Below are positions 15,105 through 24,032 of a stretch of 54,771 bases of DNA, piece by piece. The stretch is from contig JAUQPV010000001.1 in the NCBI GenBank assembly GCA_030550225.1, positions 1 through 54,771 of the forward strand, in the 5' to 3' direction. Both the position numbers and the translations under genes were made by a program. The first letter of the stretch is position 1. Each line of letters starts with the position of its first letter. The notes beneath the pieces are model-generated. The model made no database searches and had not been told where the DNA came from. It saw only the letters and a program-made list of their open reading frames with translations. The DNA is from Acidobacteriota bacterium (GTDB taxonomy: Bacteria; Acidobacteriota; HRBIN11).

Positions 15105-16949
15105 TCAGGATGGCGAAGACCCCAGGCGGTGGAGACCGGAAGCCCGTTCGAGGTCCATCAGTTCCCGGGTCAGCTCATAGACCTGACGGGCGACGTCAGG
15201 GTCGAGGCGTTCCCGACGGCGGGCCAACTCATTCCGCAAGCGCCGGAAATAGACGATGTGGAGGAGCTCGACGGCCTCGGTGAAGACCCGTTCGTCCCAC
15301 GGAGTCTCATCCCGGAGCAAGTCGTGCACCCAAAGGTTTTCCGGTGGTTCGGAGAACACCTCCAGCAGGAGGGGCCAGTCCACGGTCCGGCCGGCGTACC
15401 AGGCGTCGTAGAGGAATCGCAGGAGGCGATGACTTCGGGCGACCTCCAAGATGGCCTCCCCGACGCGAGCCATGAGCCGCTCGAAGAGGTCGGGCCGTTC
15501 GACTAAACCCCGAAGGATTCCCTTCTCGTAAAACGGCAGAGACGTTCCCTCAGGTGTCCATGTCGGAGAGGTCCAGCTGGGACCTGAGACTCGGGACTCG
15601 CGACTCGATTTCCGATGAAGCCAGCGGAGGAAGTCGGCGTACAACTGGGCGGGTGGCTCGAGGCCCAAGCGGCGGGCGATCTGGAGAGCGGCGTAGTAAC
15701 GGCCCGACTGATGGGGGACACGGGCCAGGAGTTGGAAGAGGGCCTGAAGAGCCTGGCGGTCCTGAATGACGGCGGCGGCCGACCGTTCCCAGCGGGCGTC
15801 GTCCCGCCGCAGGGTCGGCCATTCATCGGGGCTCACGCCGGCATGGCGGGTCATCAGGTAGAACAAGGCGAAGTCCCACCCGTCCATCGCCTCGACGAAG
15901 GCCCGTTCGAGGGCTGGGGGGCCGGCACGCCCGAGGACTTCGGCAGGGTCCTTCCCTCCAGTCCACCGCAGAAAGGACGGCGCAAAGCCGCCGCCGACGA
16001 GTTCGTGGAGGGCCTCCCAGGCGGCCTTTTGGCCCGACTCGTCGGCGTCGAAGCCGACCCACACGCGGTCGGCATGTCGTTGGATCCATCGGACATGGTC
16101 GGCCGTCAGGGCCGTCCCCATCAGGGCGACCGTGTGGGGCCAGCCGTGGAGAGCCATAAGGACAGCGTCGAAGTAGCCCTCGACCAGGACGACGGCCCGC
16201 CGCTGGCGGACCGCCGGGGCAGCCCATCTGAGGCCAAACAGCGTCTGGGATTTCCGAAAAACGGGCGTCTCGGGGCTATTTAGATACTTGGGGACGCCTT
16301 CTTCCAGGGCCCGGCCCGCCAAGGCCACGACCCGCCCGGCCGGGTCGTGAATCGGGAACACGATACGGTTTCGTAAGAGGTCGAACCACCGGCCGTCTCG
16401 CTCGATAAAGAGTCCGCACTGGGCGATGACCCATGTCGGGACGTCGGCTTGCCTGAAATGGTCATACAGGGCTTGGCCATCCGGCGGTGCGTAGCCGAGG
16501 CCATAGGCTTCCCAGGCCGTCTCGGGGACGCCACGACCCTCGAGATAGGCCCGGGCCTCGGCGGCCGCCTCCGTATGAAGGGCCTGTCGGTAAAATCGGT
16601 GAGCCCGGTCCAGGGCCTGAATGAGGGCGGCGACCTGGCGGTCCCGGTCCGTCGTCGGCTCGCCGGGTGGCGGCGGAAGCTTCCAACGTTCTTGAAGCAG
16701 ACGCAGGACGCCCGGAAAGTCCAGATTCTCGGCCGTCTGTAGAAACCGAAAGACGTCCCCGCCCCGGTGGCATCCGAAGCAGAAGAAGCTGTTCGTCTCG
16801 GGAAACACGTAGAAACTCGGCGTCCGTTCCGGATGAAGGGGACAGAGGCCCACCCACCGACGACCCACGCGCCGGAGTTTCGTGTAAGCGCTGAAGACCT
16901 CGATGGGGTCGATGTGCTCACAAAGCCACGTCAGCCATGTACTGGCCAT
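15105..16949 (-). CDS. dnaG: DNA primase
   Basis: DnaG makes RNA primers for replication. The 614-residue protein begins with the zinc-binding domain: Cys36, His39, Cys57 and Cys60 (CPLHPERTPSF...FFCFGCHRGGDVF). The catalytic core contains LRNRIVFPIHDPAGRVVALAGR and the Toprim elements VVLVEGYFDAVLMALHGW and GFDADESGQKAAWEAL. The C-terminal part is a helical DnaB-interacting-like region. I chose the ATG at 16949 because the zinc domain starts soon after; 16 further codons are open upstream but run into a hairpin (16974-17004). No sigma factor or rpsU gene is adjacent, unlike the classical macromolecular-synthesis operon. Confidence 0.94.
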   Translation of the reverse strand: MASTWLTWLCEHIDPIEVFSAYTKLRRVGRRWVGLCPLHPERTPSFYVFPETNSFFCFGCHRGGDVFRFLQTAENLDFPGVLRLLQERWKLPPPPGEPTTDRDRQVAALIQALDRAHRFYRQALHTEAAAEARAYLEGRGVPETAWEAYGLGYAPPDGQALYDHFRQADVPTWVIAQCGLFIERDGRWFDLLRNRIVFPIHDPAGRVVALAGRALEEGVPKYLNSPETPVFRKSQTLFGLRWAAPAVRQRRAVVLVEGYFDAVLMALHGWPHTVALMGTALTADHVRWIQRHADRVWVGFDADESGQKAAWEALHELVGGGFAPSFLRWTGGKDPAEVLGRAGPPALERAFVEAMDGWDFALFYLMTRHAGVSPDEWPTLRRDDARWERSAAAVIQDRQALQALFQLLARVPHQSGRYYAALQIARRLGLEPPAQLYADFLRWLHRKSSRESRVSGPSWTSPTWTPEGTSLPFYEKGILRGLVERPDLFERLMARVGEAILEVARSHRLLRFLYDAWYAGRTVDWPLLLEVFSEPPENLWVHDLLRDETPWDERVFTEAVELLHIVYFRRLRNELARRRERLDPDVARQVYELTRELMDLERASGLHRLGSSPS

Positions 16950-16973
16950 AGACCCGCCGTCCAAAGATGATGC

Positions 16974-17004
16974 ATAGCGAGTGGCGGACGTCGCCATTCG
17001 CTAT
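16974..17004. repeat. 13-bp hairpin upstream of dnaG
   Basis: ATAGCGAGTGGCG (16974-16986) and CGCCATTCGCTAT (16992-17004) form a 13-bp stem with one G-T pair and a 5-nt loop. The words resemble the GGCGAATAGC family at 18677-18722 and 27297-27317. Confidence 0.6.
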
Positions 17005-17054
17005 CCATGCTATGGCAGGACCGCGCCGGCGTCAAAGGGGCGATGCCCCTTAGA

Positions 17055-17264
17055 TGCGAATTGCGAATTGCGGATTGCGGATTGGGGAGTCCGGATCGGG
17101 TAGACGGGAGCCCTTCGGGACCCCGAGAGTCGTCCCGACGTCTCTCTTGTCGGACGCCGCCAGTAACGGGGGCGTCGAAAACTCGGAACGCCGGCTGTCA
17201 TGCGGACGTCCTCTCCGTCGTCCGCTTGAAGGATCCACTTACCCCATTCGCAATCTGCGAATGG
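17055..17264. repeat. GCGAATTGCGGATTGCGG words and short hairpins between dnaG and hfq
   Basis: The 378 bp between dnaG and hfq hold a cluster of degenerate GCGAATTGCG words (17055-17087), a GACGCC...GGCGTC hairpin (17153-17158 with 17171-17176), a second related dyad to about 17210, and a perfect hairpin CCATTCGCA (17244-17252)/TGCGAATGG (17256-17264) with a 3-nt loop. No gene is seen. Confidence 0.6.
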
Positions 17265-17327
17265 ATTTGCCTTTTCACGTCTTCCGACCCAAAATAGAGA
17301 AGATGCATCCCGATGAGGAGGCTCTTT

Positions 17328-17633
17328 ATGGTGGCCCAGCAGAGCGGCGGGCCGGGTGTGCCCGGAGGGCGTCCGCCTCAGATGCGGCCCAAGCCGGCTC
17401 CGCGCCCGGGAGGCGGATATCCAGCCATCGGCGGTCCCCAGTTCGGCTTTAATAGCTTAGTGCGTCAGGCGATCGAGACCCGGAAGGCTGTCATCCTGGA
17501 GCTCATGACGGGGGAGACCCTTCAAGTCACCTTGCTTCGGGAAGACCAGTTTACGCTGACGGTCCTCCTGAAGGACGAGATCCGCATCGTTTACAAACAC
17601 GGGATCAAGCAGTTGATCTTTACCAAAGAATGA
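17328..17633 (+). CDS. hfq: Hfq-like RNA chaperone with Gly/Pro-rich N-terminal tail
   Basis: This looks like the Sm-fold RNA chaperone that pairs small RNAs with mRNAs. The ATG at 17328 follows AGGAGG; an in-frame ATG at 17313 overlaps that ribosome binding site. Of 101 residues, the last ~60 carry the Sm domain: NSLVRQAIETRKAVILELMTGETLQV, then DQF (73-75) and VYKHGIKQLIF, with the Hfq-diagnostic YKH at 89-91. Residues 1-40 are a disordered Gly/Pro/Arg-rich extension (GRPPQMRPKPAPRPGGG). Typical Hfq has a short N terminus and a C-terminal tail; here the tail is at the front and the protein ends right after the Sm2 strand. The usual neighbours miaA and hflX are absent. Confidence 0.82.
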   Translation: MVAQQSGGPGVPGGRPPQMRPKPAPRPGGGYPAIGGPQFGFNSLVRQAIETRKAVILELMTGETLQVTLLREDQFTLTVLLKDEIRIVYKHGIKQLIFTKE

Positions 17634-17655
17634 GGCCAGGTAGGGGCTTGAGGGC

Positions 17656-18660
17656 TCAATCCAACGCTCGATAAAATCCCCACGTAGCGTCCCAAAGTGA
17701 TTTCCAGGCCCACCATGCACGCCCGAGGGGGGTGTCTGTCTCGACGTGCGTCAGGACGGGGACTTCCACGAAGCGGACAGTCGGTGACTGCCAGGCCTGC
17801 GCCAGACGTCGAGACTCTTCGATAGGAATGGCGGGGTCGGCTGGACTGTGCAGGATCCACGTCGGTACGTTCCAGGGGCGGATGACATGGGCAATCGGGG
17901 AGAGTTCCCGAAGCACGGCCTGAAAGTCTGGCGGGGTCTGCCGGCACCAAGCTGAGACCTCTTCGACCGACTGACAGGCCCACAGGCGTTCGGCTTGATG
18001 CCGGATCGTCTCCTCCGACCATCCGTGAGTCCGGCCCCATCCTTCTAAGGCTTGGCGGACGGCCGACCGGACGCTGGCCGTGTCCCATCCGTACAAGCGC
18101 TCACCGAGGAGGCCGACGGCCATCAAGCGGCAGGCGTCGGCGTAGGCCCCAACGGTCGCCACGGCCCGCAGGCGGGGCCATGAAGGTTCGGACCCAAGAG
18201 CCCGCAAGGCCGGACCGGCTCCGACACTGATGCCCACCAAGGCCCACGCCGGACATCGACCCTCTACTTCCTGAAACAGCCGTTTCATTTGGGGGACGAC
18301 CTGGGGGTCGAATCGAAATTCAGCCAGAGCAGGGACATGAGGCACGTAGGCGTCCAATCCGCTCCAGGCCAGAGCCCGGGCGAAGTCCTCCAGGCGGGGG
18401 TCGTCTTTGCCGTCCGGTGTGAGGCCGTGGACGACGACGACGCAGGGCCGGCCCGGGGGGGCCGTGTGGGAGAACCAGTGGTCCACGGCCCATCCGCCGG
18501 CCATCGAGAGGGTCTCTACGCCGACCGGGAGCGGGGCCGACGCCGAGGACCACAGGCCCCACATCAAGGCCAGGGCCGGTAGGACCGTCCGCATCCCCCA
18601 GAGGACCAGGCCATAAGCGACGACCCCGAGTCCGATCCAAGCGAACCGACGATACGCCAT
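17656..18660 (-). CDS. Membrane-anchored alpha/beta hydrolase
   Basis: The 334-residue protein starts with a hydrophobic segment (about residues 5-35, FAWIGLGVVAYGLVLWGM and a second stretch), so it is anchored with the hydrolase domain probably outside the cytoplasm. The alpha/beta fold shows VVVVHGLTPDGKDD (oxyanion-hole HG), a nucleophile elbow GISVGAGPAL with Ser, an acidic-residue strand WILHSPADPAIPIEES, and a histidine in VLTHVET. These make a complete Ser-Asp-His set for an esterase or peptidase, substrate unknown. ATG 18660 follows a GAGGATGGG site; upstream in-frame codons lie in repeat words. It converges with hfq, with 22 bp between the stop codons. Confidence 0.8.
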   Translation of the reverse strand: MAYRRFAWIGLGVVAYGLVLWGMRTVLPALALMWGLWSSASAPLPVGVETLSMAGGWAVDHWFSHTAPPGRPCVVVVHGLTPDGKDDPRLEDFARALAWSGLDAYVPHVPALAEFRFDPQVVPQMKRLFQEVEGRCPAWALVGISVGAGPALRALGSEPSWPRLRAVATVGAYADACRLMAVGLLGERLYGWDTASVRSAVRQALEGWGRTHGWSEETIRHQAERLWACQSVEEVSAWCRQTPPDFQAVLRELSPIAHVIRPWNVPTWILHSPADPAIPIEESRRLAQAWQSPTVRFVEVPVLTHVETDTPLGRAWWAWKSLWDATWGFYRALD

Positions 18661-18676
18661 CGGCCCATCCTCAAGC

Positions 18677-18722
18677 ATATGGCGAACAGCGAACGCCAAA
18701 TGGCGAATAGCAAACGGCGACC
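18677..18722. repeat. GGCGAATAGC-type stuttered repeat
   Basis: Words atggcgaacagcgaacgcc, aaatggcgaatagc and aaacggcgac follow one another just upstream of the hydrolase gene. Related words appear near 16974-17004 and 27297-27317. Confidence 0.55.
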
Positions 18723-18940
18723 TATCTGCCGACCTGCCCACCCCTATCCCATCCGGCACCTTCGGGAGGGGAGCCGCAAAGGAACGAATCGATGGAGTCC
18801 TACCTCATCAACAAGGATAAACAAGGATAAACGGCCAGCTGGGTATCGCCTTTGCGTCCGAGGAAGCTTATACTACAATGGACACTCGGCCGCTTCCAAG
18901 GCCCCTGTCGGGAAGGACAGGCCGAGACCGGGTGGAGACG

Positions 18941-19510
18941 ATGCTCAAAAAGGACACTTTGGTGGACCTGTTTGAGAATCCTTACTTCCAAGAAGTGCTG
19001 GATCAGGCCTTGCGTCAGATCGTCGCCCTGCGGTCGGACCGACGACCCTTTCAGCTCCTCATCGAGTTTCTTCAGTCGGCCAACGTAGACTTCGACTGGG
19101 AGCAGTTTCAAGCCCTGGCCCAACGGAATGCCCGCTGGTATTTGGTCAACTCGGAGCCCTTTCTGAAGGAGCTGGCGGCGACCCTCGAGGAAATGCAGGG
19201 TTGCAAGAACTCGTGGACTTCTATGAACTGCGCGGTCGTACTGTCCAGCGGGACACCCAAACTGGAAGTGTCGGCTCGCTCCGGCTTGCGGGAAATATTC
19301 ACGATGCGGGATAACTTTGATAACTGGCTCCGCTTCGTCAACAACATCTTGGAGACGATGGCCAGCACGCTGAATCAGCAGGTATGGATGCCATCCGAGG
19401 CTGAGCAACTCGTTACTTGGGACGAACTCCTGAATCAGACCGAGCAATGGCTGGAGGCCATCAAGAGCGCCCTCCAGCAGTGGCACAACCGATACAACAG
19501 CAAGCAGTAA
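18941..19510 (+). CDS. Hypothetical protein (189 aa)
   Basis: I do not recognise this family. The product is a soluble, largely helical-looking protein (LFENPYFQEVLDQALRQIVALR, FLKELAATLEEMQG, LEAIKSALQQWHNRYN) with no signal peptide and no membrane segment. A central strand-like portion (NCAVVLSSGTPKLEVSARSG) interrupts the helices. Codon use matches the flanking genes. The ATG at 18941 is preceded by a weak GGTGGAGA; an upstream in-frame ATG at 18878 would add 21 Arg/Pro-rich residues and seems less likely. It lies alone between divergent and convergent neighbours, so no operon context helps. The coding call is supported by regular secondary-structure pattern and low-complexity absence. Confidence 0.7.
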   Translation: MLKKDTLVDLFENPYFQEVLDQALRQIVALRSDRRPFQLLIEFLQSANVDFDWEQFQALAQRNARWYLVNSEPFLKELAATLEEMQGCKNSWTSMNCAVVLSSGTPKLEVSARSGLREIFTMRDNFDNWLRFVNNILETMASTLNQQVWMPSEAEQLVTWDELLNQTEQWLEAIKSALQQWHNRYNSKQ

Positions 19511-19674
19511 GGTAAGGCGTCGGGTCAGGTGCTGAAGGACGGAGGGCCTCATCGGTCATGGGGCGAAAGACGGGTAGCGGGCCGACGACGTACCGTTGCG
19601 CCGCTCGCTACTCGCCATGGGCCATCCCCTCCTACGCGCCACGAGTCACGGCCCACGAACTCCTCTATCGCTTG

Positions 19675-20694
19675 TCACTCCGAAAACGTCTCTAAGGGAG
19701 CCATTCGCAATCGCAGGGAGGGGACCGGCGCGTTAGGTACCAGCCGGTCGGACCGGACGGCCGACTGCAGGGCAGGCCAGGTCGTCTGAAGGTGTTGGAA
19801 GAGAGCCTCGGCGGCGACCCGGTGGGCGATCTCGCTAGGATGGGGATCCAGGGCCGGGACGGCTTGCAGGCGTCGGGTGTCCATCCCCCAGAAAACCTGA
19901 AGTAAGTCCAACCACGGGAGGCCCTCCGCCTGGAGGAGCCGGTGGACCTGCCGATGGATATCTTGAAATGGATAGTCCCTGTTCATCGGAAAACCTACGT
20001 GGGGCCAGATCACGAACAAGCAGGGCACGCCGTGACGCCGACACTCCTGCCCGACCTCGGCGACGACCCGCCGGTGCCGTTGCCACGGCTGTCCCTGAGG
20101 ATCGTAGAGGCCCCGAATGTAGTGCTCCTGGGCCCGACGGAACCGGCGAGCCCACCGCTGATAGTCGATCCAGTAAACCAATCGAGAGGACCGGCGTAGT
20201 CGCTGGACCCAGGCCGGCGTGGCCGTCAGACTCTGCTGGAGACGTAAAATCTCCGCCGGGATCGGCCCCGTGTCGGGGTCATTGATAAAGTACCCGAAGA
20301 TCACGAGGTCCGGTCGATAGCCCCAAGCGGCCCGAAGTTGGCCGAGTTCGTCCTCGGTCGAAGCCCCACTGACGGCCCAGTTTAGGACCTCATAGGTCTC
20401 CTGACCTATCGCCGTGTTCAGGAACCACTCTAAGAGCTTCGGATAGGTCTGCGGGGGCTGTACGTTAGCGCCCCAGGTGTAAGAATCGCCAAGGACCAAG
20501 ACCCGGATGACCCCTTGGGGTTTCTCCGGGGCGTACACGCGATCCCGATAGGGTCGTTGGGGGTCTTCGACGACGACAAAGGTCGGCCGGTCCCATACCC
20601 GGGAGGGCGGCATCCAAAGCCACCGGAGCCCCGTCTCGGCGACAGCCAGGACGACGATCAGGCTGTATGCCGTCCCTCGAATCCAACGTCCCAC
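19675..20694 (-). CDS. SGNH/GDSL-type hydrolase with N-terminal membrane anchor
   Basis: A ~339-residue protein has an N-terminal transmembrane segment (GTAYSLIVVLAVAETGLRWLW) and then an SGNH fold: block I VLVLGDSYTWGANV with the catalytic Ser, a block II-like NWAVSGASTEDEL, a block III-like FGYFINDPD, and DPHPSEIAH near the C terminus with the Asp-x-x-His pair. SGNH enzymes of this type hydrolyse acyl esters, often on cell-surface polysaccharides; the substrate is unknown. The preferred start is GTG 20694, after GAGGT. A TTG at 20733 also opens the frame, but those codons are made of the TTCGGCAG repeat. It lies downstream of priA on the same strand, separated by 173 bp of repeats. Confidence 0.82.
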   Translation of the reverse strand: MGRWIRGTAYSLIVVLAVAETGLRWLWMPPSRVWDRPTFVVVEDPQRPYRDRVYAPEKPQGVIRVLVLGDSYTWGANVQPPQTYPKLLEWFLNTAIGQETYEVLNWAVSGASTEDELGQLRAAWGYRPDLVIFGYFINDPDTGPIPAEILRLQQSLTATPAWVQRLRRSSRLVYWIDYQRWARRFRRAQEHYIRGLYDPQGQPWQRHRRVVAEVGQECRRHGVPCLFVIWPHVGFPMNRDYPFQDIHRQVHRLLQAEGLPWLDLLQVFWGMDTRRLQAVPALDPHPSEIAHRVAAEALFQHLQTTWPALQSAVRSDRLVPNAPVPSLRLRMAPLETFSE

Positions 20695-20708
20695 GAGGTA
20701 CCTCGGAA

Positions 20709-20866
20709 ATTCGGCAGTCCGACAGTTCGGCAATCCGGCAGGTGGGCGGCCACGGAAGAGGAGGCGGAAGATAAGACGGCGGGTTTTGTCAGGGCCTCGG
20801 TCTTGGGCCTTCTATGCCTATCTGCCGAATCCCGAACTGCCGAACTCCCGAATTGCCGGATTCCCC
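20709..20866. repeat. Inverted pair of TTCGGCAGTCCGG-type clusters
   Basis: attcggcagtccgacagttcgg (from 20709) and, inverted, ctgccgaatcccgaactgcc (from 20822) continue as degenerate 9-10-nt words on both sides of ~80 bp. The same family is at 29910-29977 and 50817-50976. Confidence 0.65.
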
Positions 20867-20867
20867 T

Positions 20868-23423
20868 TTATACAAGCTCGTAGGGATCGACCTGAAGACG
20901 TAGGAAGTCCCGTCGGAAGGGGAGCCGGGCCAGGACGTCCCGAAGGGCCTGGCGGACGGTCCGCCGGTCTGTCGTCCGGATGAGGACGTGGTACCGGTAC
21001 TTCCCCTGAAGCCGCCACAGGAGCGGCTGGACCGGCCCGTGGACCTGCGTCTGGGGGATCGAGCGCTCTGTCAAGAGGTCCGCCAGCGTCTGCGCATACT
21101 GTCGGGCCAAGGCGTGCTCGGGATGGACGACCGTCAGCAGGACGATACTCGTGAAAGGCGGATACTGAAACCGCTGACGGTATGCCAATTCCTCTCGGAA
21201 GAAGCCCTCGTAGTCGTGTTGACATGCATAACGAATGGCGTAGTGCTCGGGTCGATACGTCTGGATGATGGCCCGGCCCGGCCGGTCGGCCCGGCCGGAG
21301 CGGCCGACGACCTGCGTGATGAGCTGAAACAGCCGCTCGTGGGACCGAAAGTCGGGTAGGCCCGTACTCGTGTCCGCCTCCAGGACACCGACCAGCGTGA
21401 CCCGCGGGAAGTGGTGGCCTTTGGCGACCATCTGGGTCCCGACGAGGACCTGGACCCGGCCCTCGTAAAAGTCGCCCAGCAGTCGAAACAGCTCTCGGGG
21501 CCGGCTCAGCGTGTCCCGGTCGAGGATGCCCACACGCACGCCGGGAAACTCCTTTTCCAGAAGGGTCTGTACTCGTTCCGTCCCGATGCCCGTGGCGATG
21601 AGGTACGGGCTCTCGCAGACGGGACACCGTTTTGGGACCGGCTCGGTCGCATCGCAGTAGTGGCATCGCAGGACACCGGCTTTCTTGTGCAGGACCATGT
21701 GGATGCTACACTGCGAGCATGTCAGGACGTGGCCGCAAGCCCGGCACTGCACGAAGGGCGCATAACCCCGACGGTTGATCAGGACGATGGCCGTCTCCCC
21801 CCGGTCCAGCGTCTCCCGAAGCGACGTCATCAGGAGGGGCGAAAAGAAGGGGTGGCTCCCCCGGGCATAGGCATCCCGCATGTCGACCAGGACGACCTCC
21901 GGCAGGACGGCTCCCGGGACGGCCCGCTGAGTCAACCGGTACAGGCCGTACGTGCCCTGCCGGGCGTGGGCATACGTCTCGACCGACGGCGTGGCTGTCA
22001 CGAGGAGCGCCACGGCGTTCTCGAACCGGGCCCGGGCGAGGGCCATCTCCCGGGCGTTGTAGACCGGAAGTTCATCCTGCCGATAAGACCCGTCCTGCTC
22101 CTCGTCGACGACGAGGACGCCGACGTCCTCCAGGGGCGCGAAGATGGCCGACCGGGCGCCCAGGACGATGCGGGCCTCACCCGTGCGGATCCGCCACCAC
22201 TCGCTCGTCCGCTGGGCCGGCGTCATCTCGCTGTGGAGAACGGCCAGGAGGTCGCCAAACTGACGGCGGAACCGCTGAGTCACGGCCGGAATCAGGGCGA
22301 TTTCCGGCATCAGGACGAGGGCCGTCTTGCCCCGCCGGACGGCCGCCTCGATAAGGCGTAGGTAGACCTCCGTCTTGCCGCTCCCGGTCACGCCGTACAG
22401 GACGCCGGCGTGGAAAGTCCCGGCCTCGACGTACCTCTGAAGGGACTCCAGGACGGCCCGCTGTTCGTCGTTGAGGATGACGGTCGTCTCACCACCGACA
22501 GGAGCGTCCCAGACGATAGGTCGGGGGTGGTATTGCTCGTAAAGCTGAATCCATCCCCGGGCGACCATCCGGCGGAGCCGGTCCCGAAGTCGCCGCTGGG
22601 CCGCCTGGGGGTCGGCCTCGGAGGATTCGGCGCCCCGGACCTGCTCAGCCAGCTCCTCCAGCAGGACATCCCGACCCGCCTGCGTCAAGTACGCCAAGAT
22701 GTCCCGATAGGCCCCCGGCACCCGCTCGCCGTCGGCCGGCGGGCGCACGAGATGGACGACCGTCGTCTTGGGGACCTTCGCCCGCTGATGGAGACGTTCC
22801 CGGACCTCGACCCAGCCCCGGGCCCGCAGGTACTGGACGGCCGCATGAAGGCTCCTCGACCCGACGGCCCGCCGGATCTTCGGGAGCGTCGCCTTCCGAA
22901 CTTCGGCCACGTACAGGAGCACGCGCGCCCACAAGGGCAAACGCCTCTGCGGAGCGCCGGCAGCCCACCCGGCGGCGGCCTGCAGGCCCGCCGGCGTGAT
23001 GCGGACCTCGGCCCGGTGCAGGGCGTGGAGACCCGGCGGGATGGCCAGGTGGAGGTAAGCCCCTAAGGGCTGAAGATAGTAGTCAGCCGCCCATCGGAGG
23101 AGGCGGACCAGCGGCGGCGGACACAGGGGCTGCGGGTCCAGGACGAGGTCGACGGGCTTGTAACGGACCCCCGGTCGGTCCAAAGGGGCCGCCTGGGGAT
23201 CGACGACGTAGCCCGTCACCCGCCGGTTCCGCAGGGGCACGACGACCCGCAAGCCGACCTGCGGCTCGACGCCCGCCGCCTCAGGCCACAAGTAGGTCAG
23301 GTTCTCGTACGGGAACTGTCGGGTCCAGACCTGCACGAGGCGGCCCGGGACTGTCGCCGGCCTCGGCTCCGCCTCGGCCGCCGGGACCCACAGCGCCGTT
23401 TTCGTCGTCTTTAGGTCCGACAT
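20868..23423 (-). CDS. priA: Primosomal protein N' (replication restart helicase)
   Basis: PriA restarts stalled replication forks as a 3'-5' superfamily 2 helicase. The 851-residue protein has the N-terminal 3'-DNA-binding domain (VWTRQFPYENLTYLWPEA...VPLRNRRVTGYVV), the winged helix region, and the helicase core: Walker A GVTGSGKTEVYLR, ALVLMPEIALIPAVTQRF, LHSEMT, GARSAIFAPL. The zinc domain has eight cysteines in CRACGHVLTCSQC...CHYCDATEPVPKRCPVC, followed by GIGTERVQTLLE and VGTQMVAKGHHFPRVTLVGV. Motif II reads DEEQ, whereas DEEH is usual. ATG 23421-23423 follows GGAAGGTGGG; the frame is open upstream but not protein-like. It is a single-gene unit, or co-transcribed with the SGNH hydrolase. 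Confidence 0.94.
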   Translation of the reverse strand: MSDLKTTKTALWVPAAEAEPRPATVPGRLVQVWTRQFPYENLTYLWPEAAGVEPQVGLRVVVPLRNRRVTGYVVDPQAAPLDRPGVRYKPVDLVLDPQPLCPPPLVRLLRWAADYYLQPLGAYLHLAIPPGLHALHRAEVRITPAGLQAAAGWAAGAPQRRLPLWARVLLYVAEVRKATLPKIRRAVGSRSLHAAVQYLRARGWVEVRERLHQRAKVPKTTVVHLVRPPADGERVPGAYRDILAYLTQAGRDVLLEELAEQVRGAESSEADPQAAQRRLRDRLRRMVARGWIQLYEQYHPRPIVWDAPVGGETTVILNDEQRAVLESLQRYVEAGTFHAGVLYGVTGSGKTEVYLRLIEAAVRRGKTALVLMPEIALIPAVTQRFRRQFGDLLAVLHSEMTPAQRTSEWWRIRTGEARIVLGARSAIFAPLEDVGVLVVDEEQDGSYRQDELPVYNAREMALARARFENAVALLVTATPSVETYAHARQGTYGLYRLTQRAVPGAVLPEVVLVDMRDAYARGSHPFFSPLLMTSLRETLDRGETAIVLINRRGYAPFVQCRACGHVLTCSQCSIHMVLHKKAGVLRCHYCDATEPVPKRCPVCESPYLIATGIGTERVQTLLEKEFPGVRVGILDRDTLSRPRELFRLLGDFYEGRVQVLVGTQMVAKGHHFPRVTLVGVLEADTSTGLPDFRSHERLFQLITQVVGRSGRADRPGRAIIQTYRPEHYAIRYACQHDYEGFFREELAYRQRFQYPPFTSIVLLTVVHPEHALARQYAQTLADLLTERSIPQTQVHGPVQPLLWRLQGKYRYHVLIRTTDRRTVRQALRDVLARLPFRRDFLRLQVDPYELV

Positions 23424-23760
23424 GCCCACCTTCCACTCCCCGCGTCCCGTCAAGTTAAGCCATCTCGACCCCTCGCATCTAATGCCCTTGCATGGTCGGG
23501 GCGACTCGGCAGGTCGCCCCATAGATGTTGTAAGGCGCGGGCCTGCCCCGGGCTGGACCCTCGGTACAGGCCCCGGCCTGCGTCCTCCGACCCATCCGGG
23601 TCTACCCCCATCGACCCTGCTTATCCTGGAGCCTGAAACGCCGACGTGCAACCCCGACCCGCTGTCTGTTCGAAGACCATTCAATGGATGTCTGCTTGAC
23701 TTTTTTTTTTTCTAACGGAGTAAGATCACAGGGAACCCTTAAGTCATAGGGAGGTGGATC
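23424..23760. promoter_or_regulatory. Divergent intergenic region between priA and a small gene
   Basis: This 337-bp gap holds a perfect 8-bp hairpin, GGGGCGAC (23498-23505)/GTCGCCCC (23513-23520). Toward its right end a TTGACT (23696-23701), a run of twelve or so T, and TAAGAT (23721-23726) form a possible promoter with 19-bp spacing for the gene at 23761. No additional coding sequence is supported. Confidence 0.4.
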
Positions 23761-24027
23761 ATGACTGGAAAAGTGCTTCCATGTCGAGACTTTAGGTCTT
23801 ACGGGGGAGGAGTACTGTGCGCGGGGGGCCGCCTCATATTTTATGTAGAATCCGACCAAGCCACGGAAGGATGGTGGGTCTCCGATACGCTTTCAGAAGC
23901 GACTCCGAGACCTCGGCGGGGCGCCTTGATAGAAGTTCGAAGTACGTCGGCCAAACTCATAGTTCCTAAGGAGGATACGGCTTTCTCGATCATGGACCTG
24001 CAGTTACACCGCTCATGGGTTCCGTAG
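23761..24027 (+). CDS. Small hypothetical protein (88 aa)
   Basis: An ATG at 23761 follows GGGAGGTGG at good spacing and a possible promoter. The 88-residue product (starting MTGKVLPCRDFRSYGG) contains strand-like stretches such as GGRLIFYVES and GALIEVRSTSAKLIVP and has no signal peptide or membrane segment. No family is recognised. It ends 5 bp before the convergent terC stop. Codon use is less GC-biased than its neighbours, which fits either a small acquired gene or a chance ORF. Confidence 0.5.
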   Translation: MTGKVLPCRDFRSYGGGVLCAGGRLIFYVESDQATEGWWVSDTLSEATPRPRRGALIEVRSTSAKLIVPKEDTAFSIMDLQLHRSWVP

Positions 24028-24032
24028 CCCCT

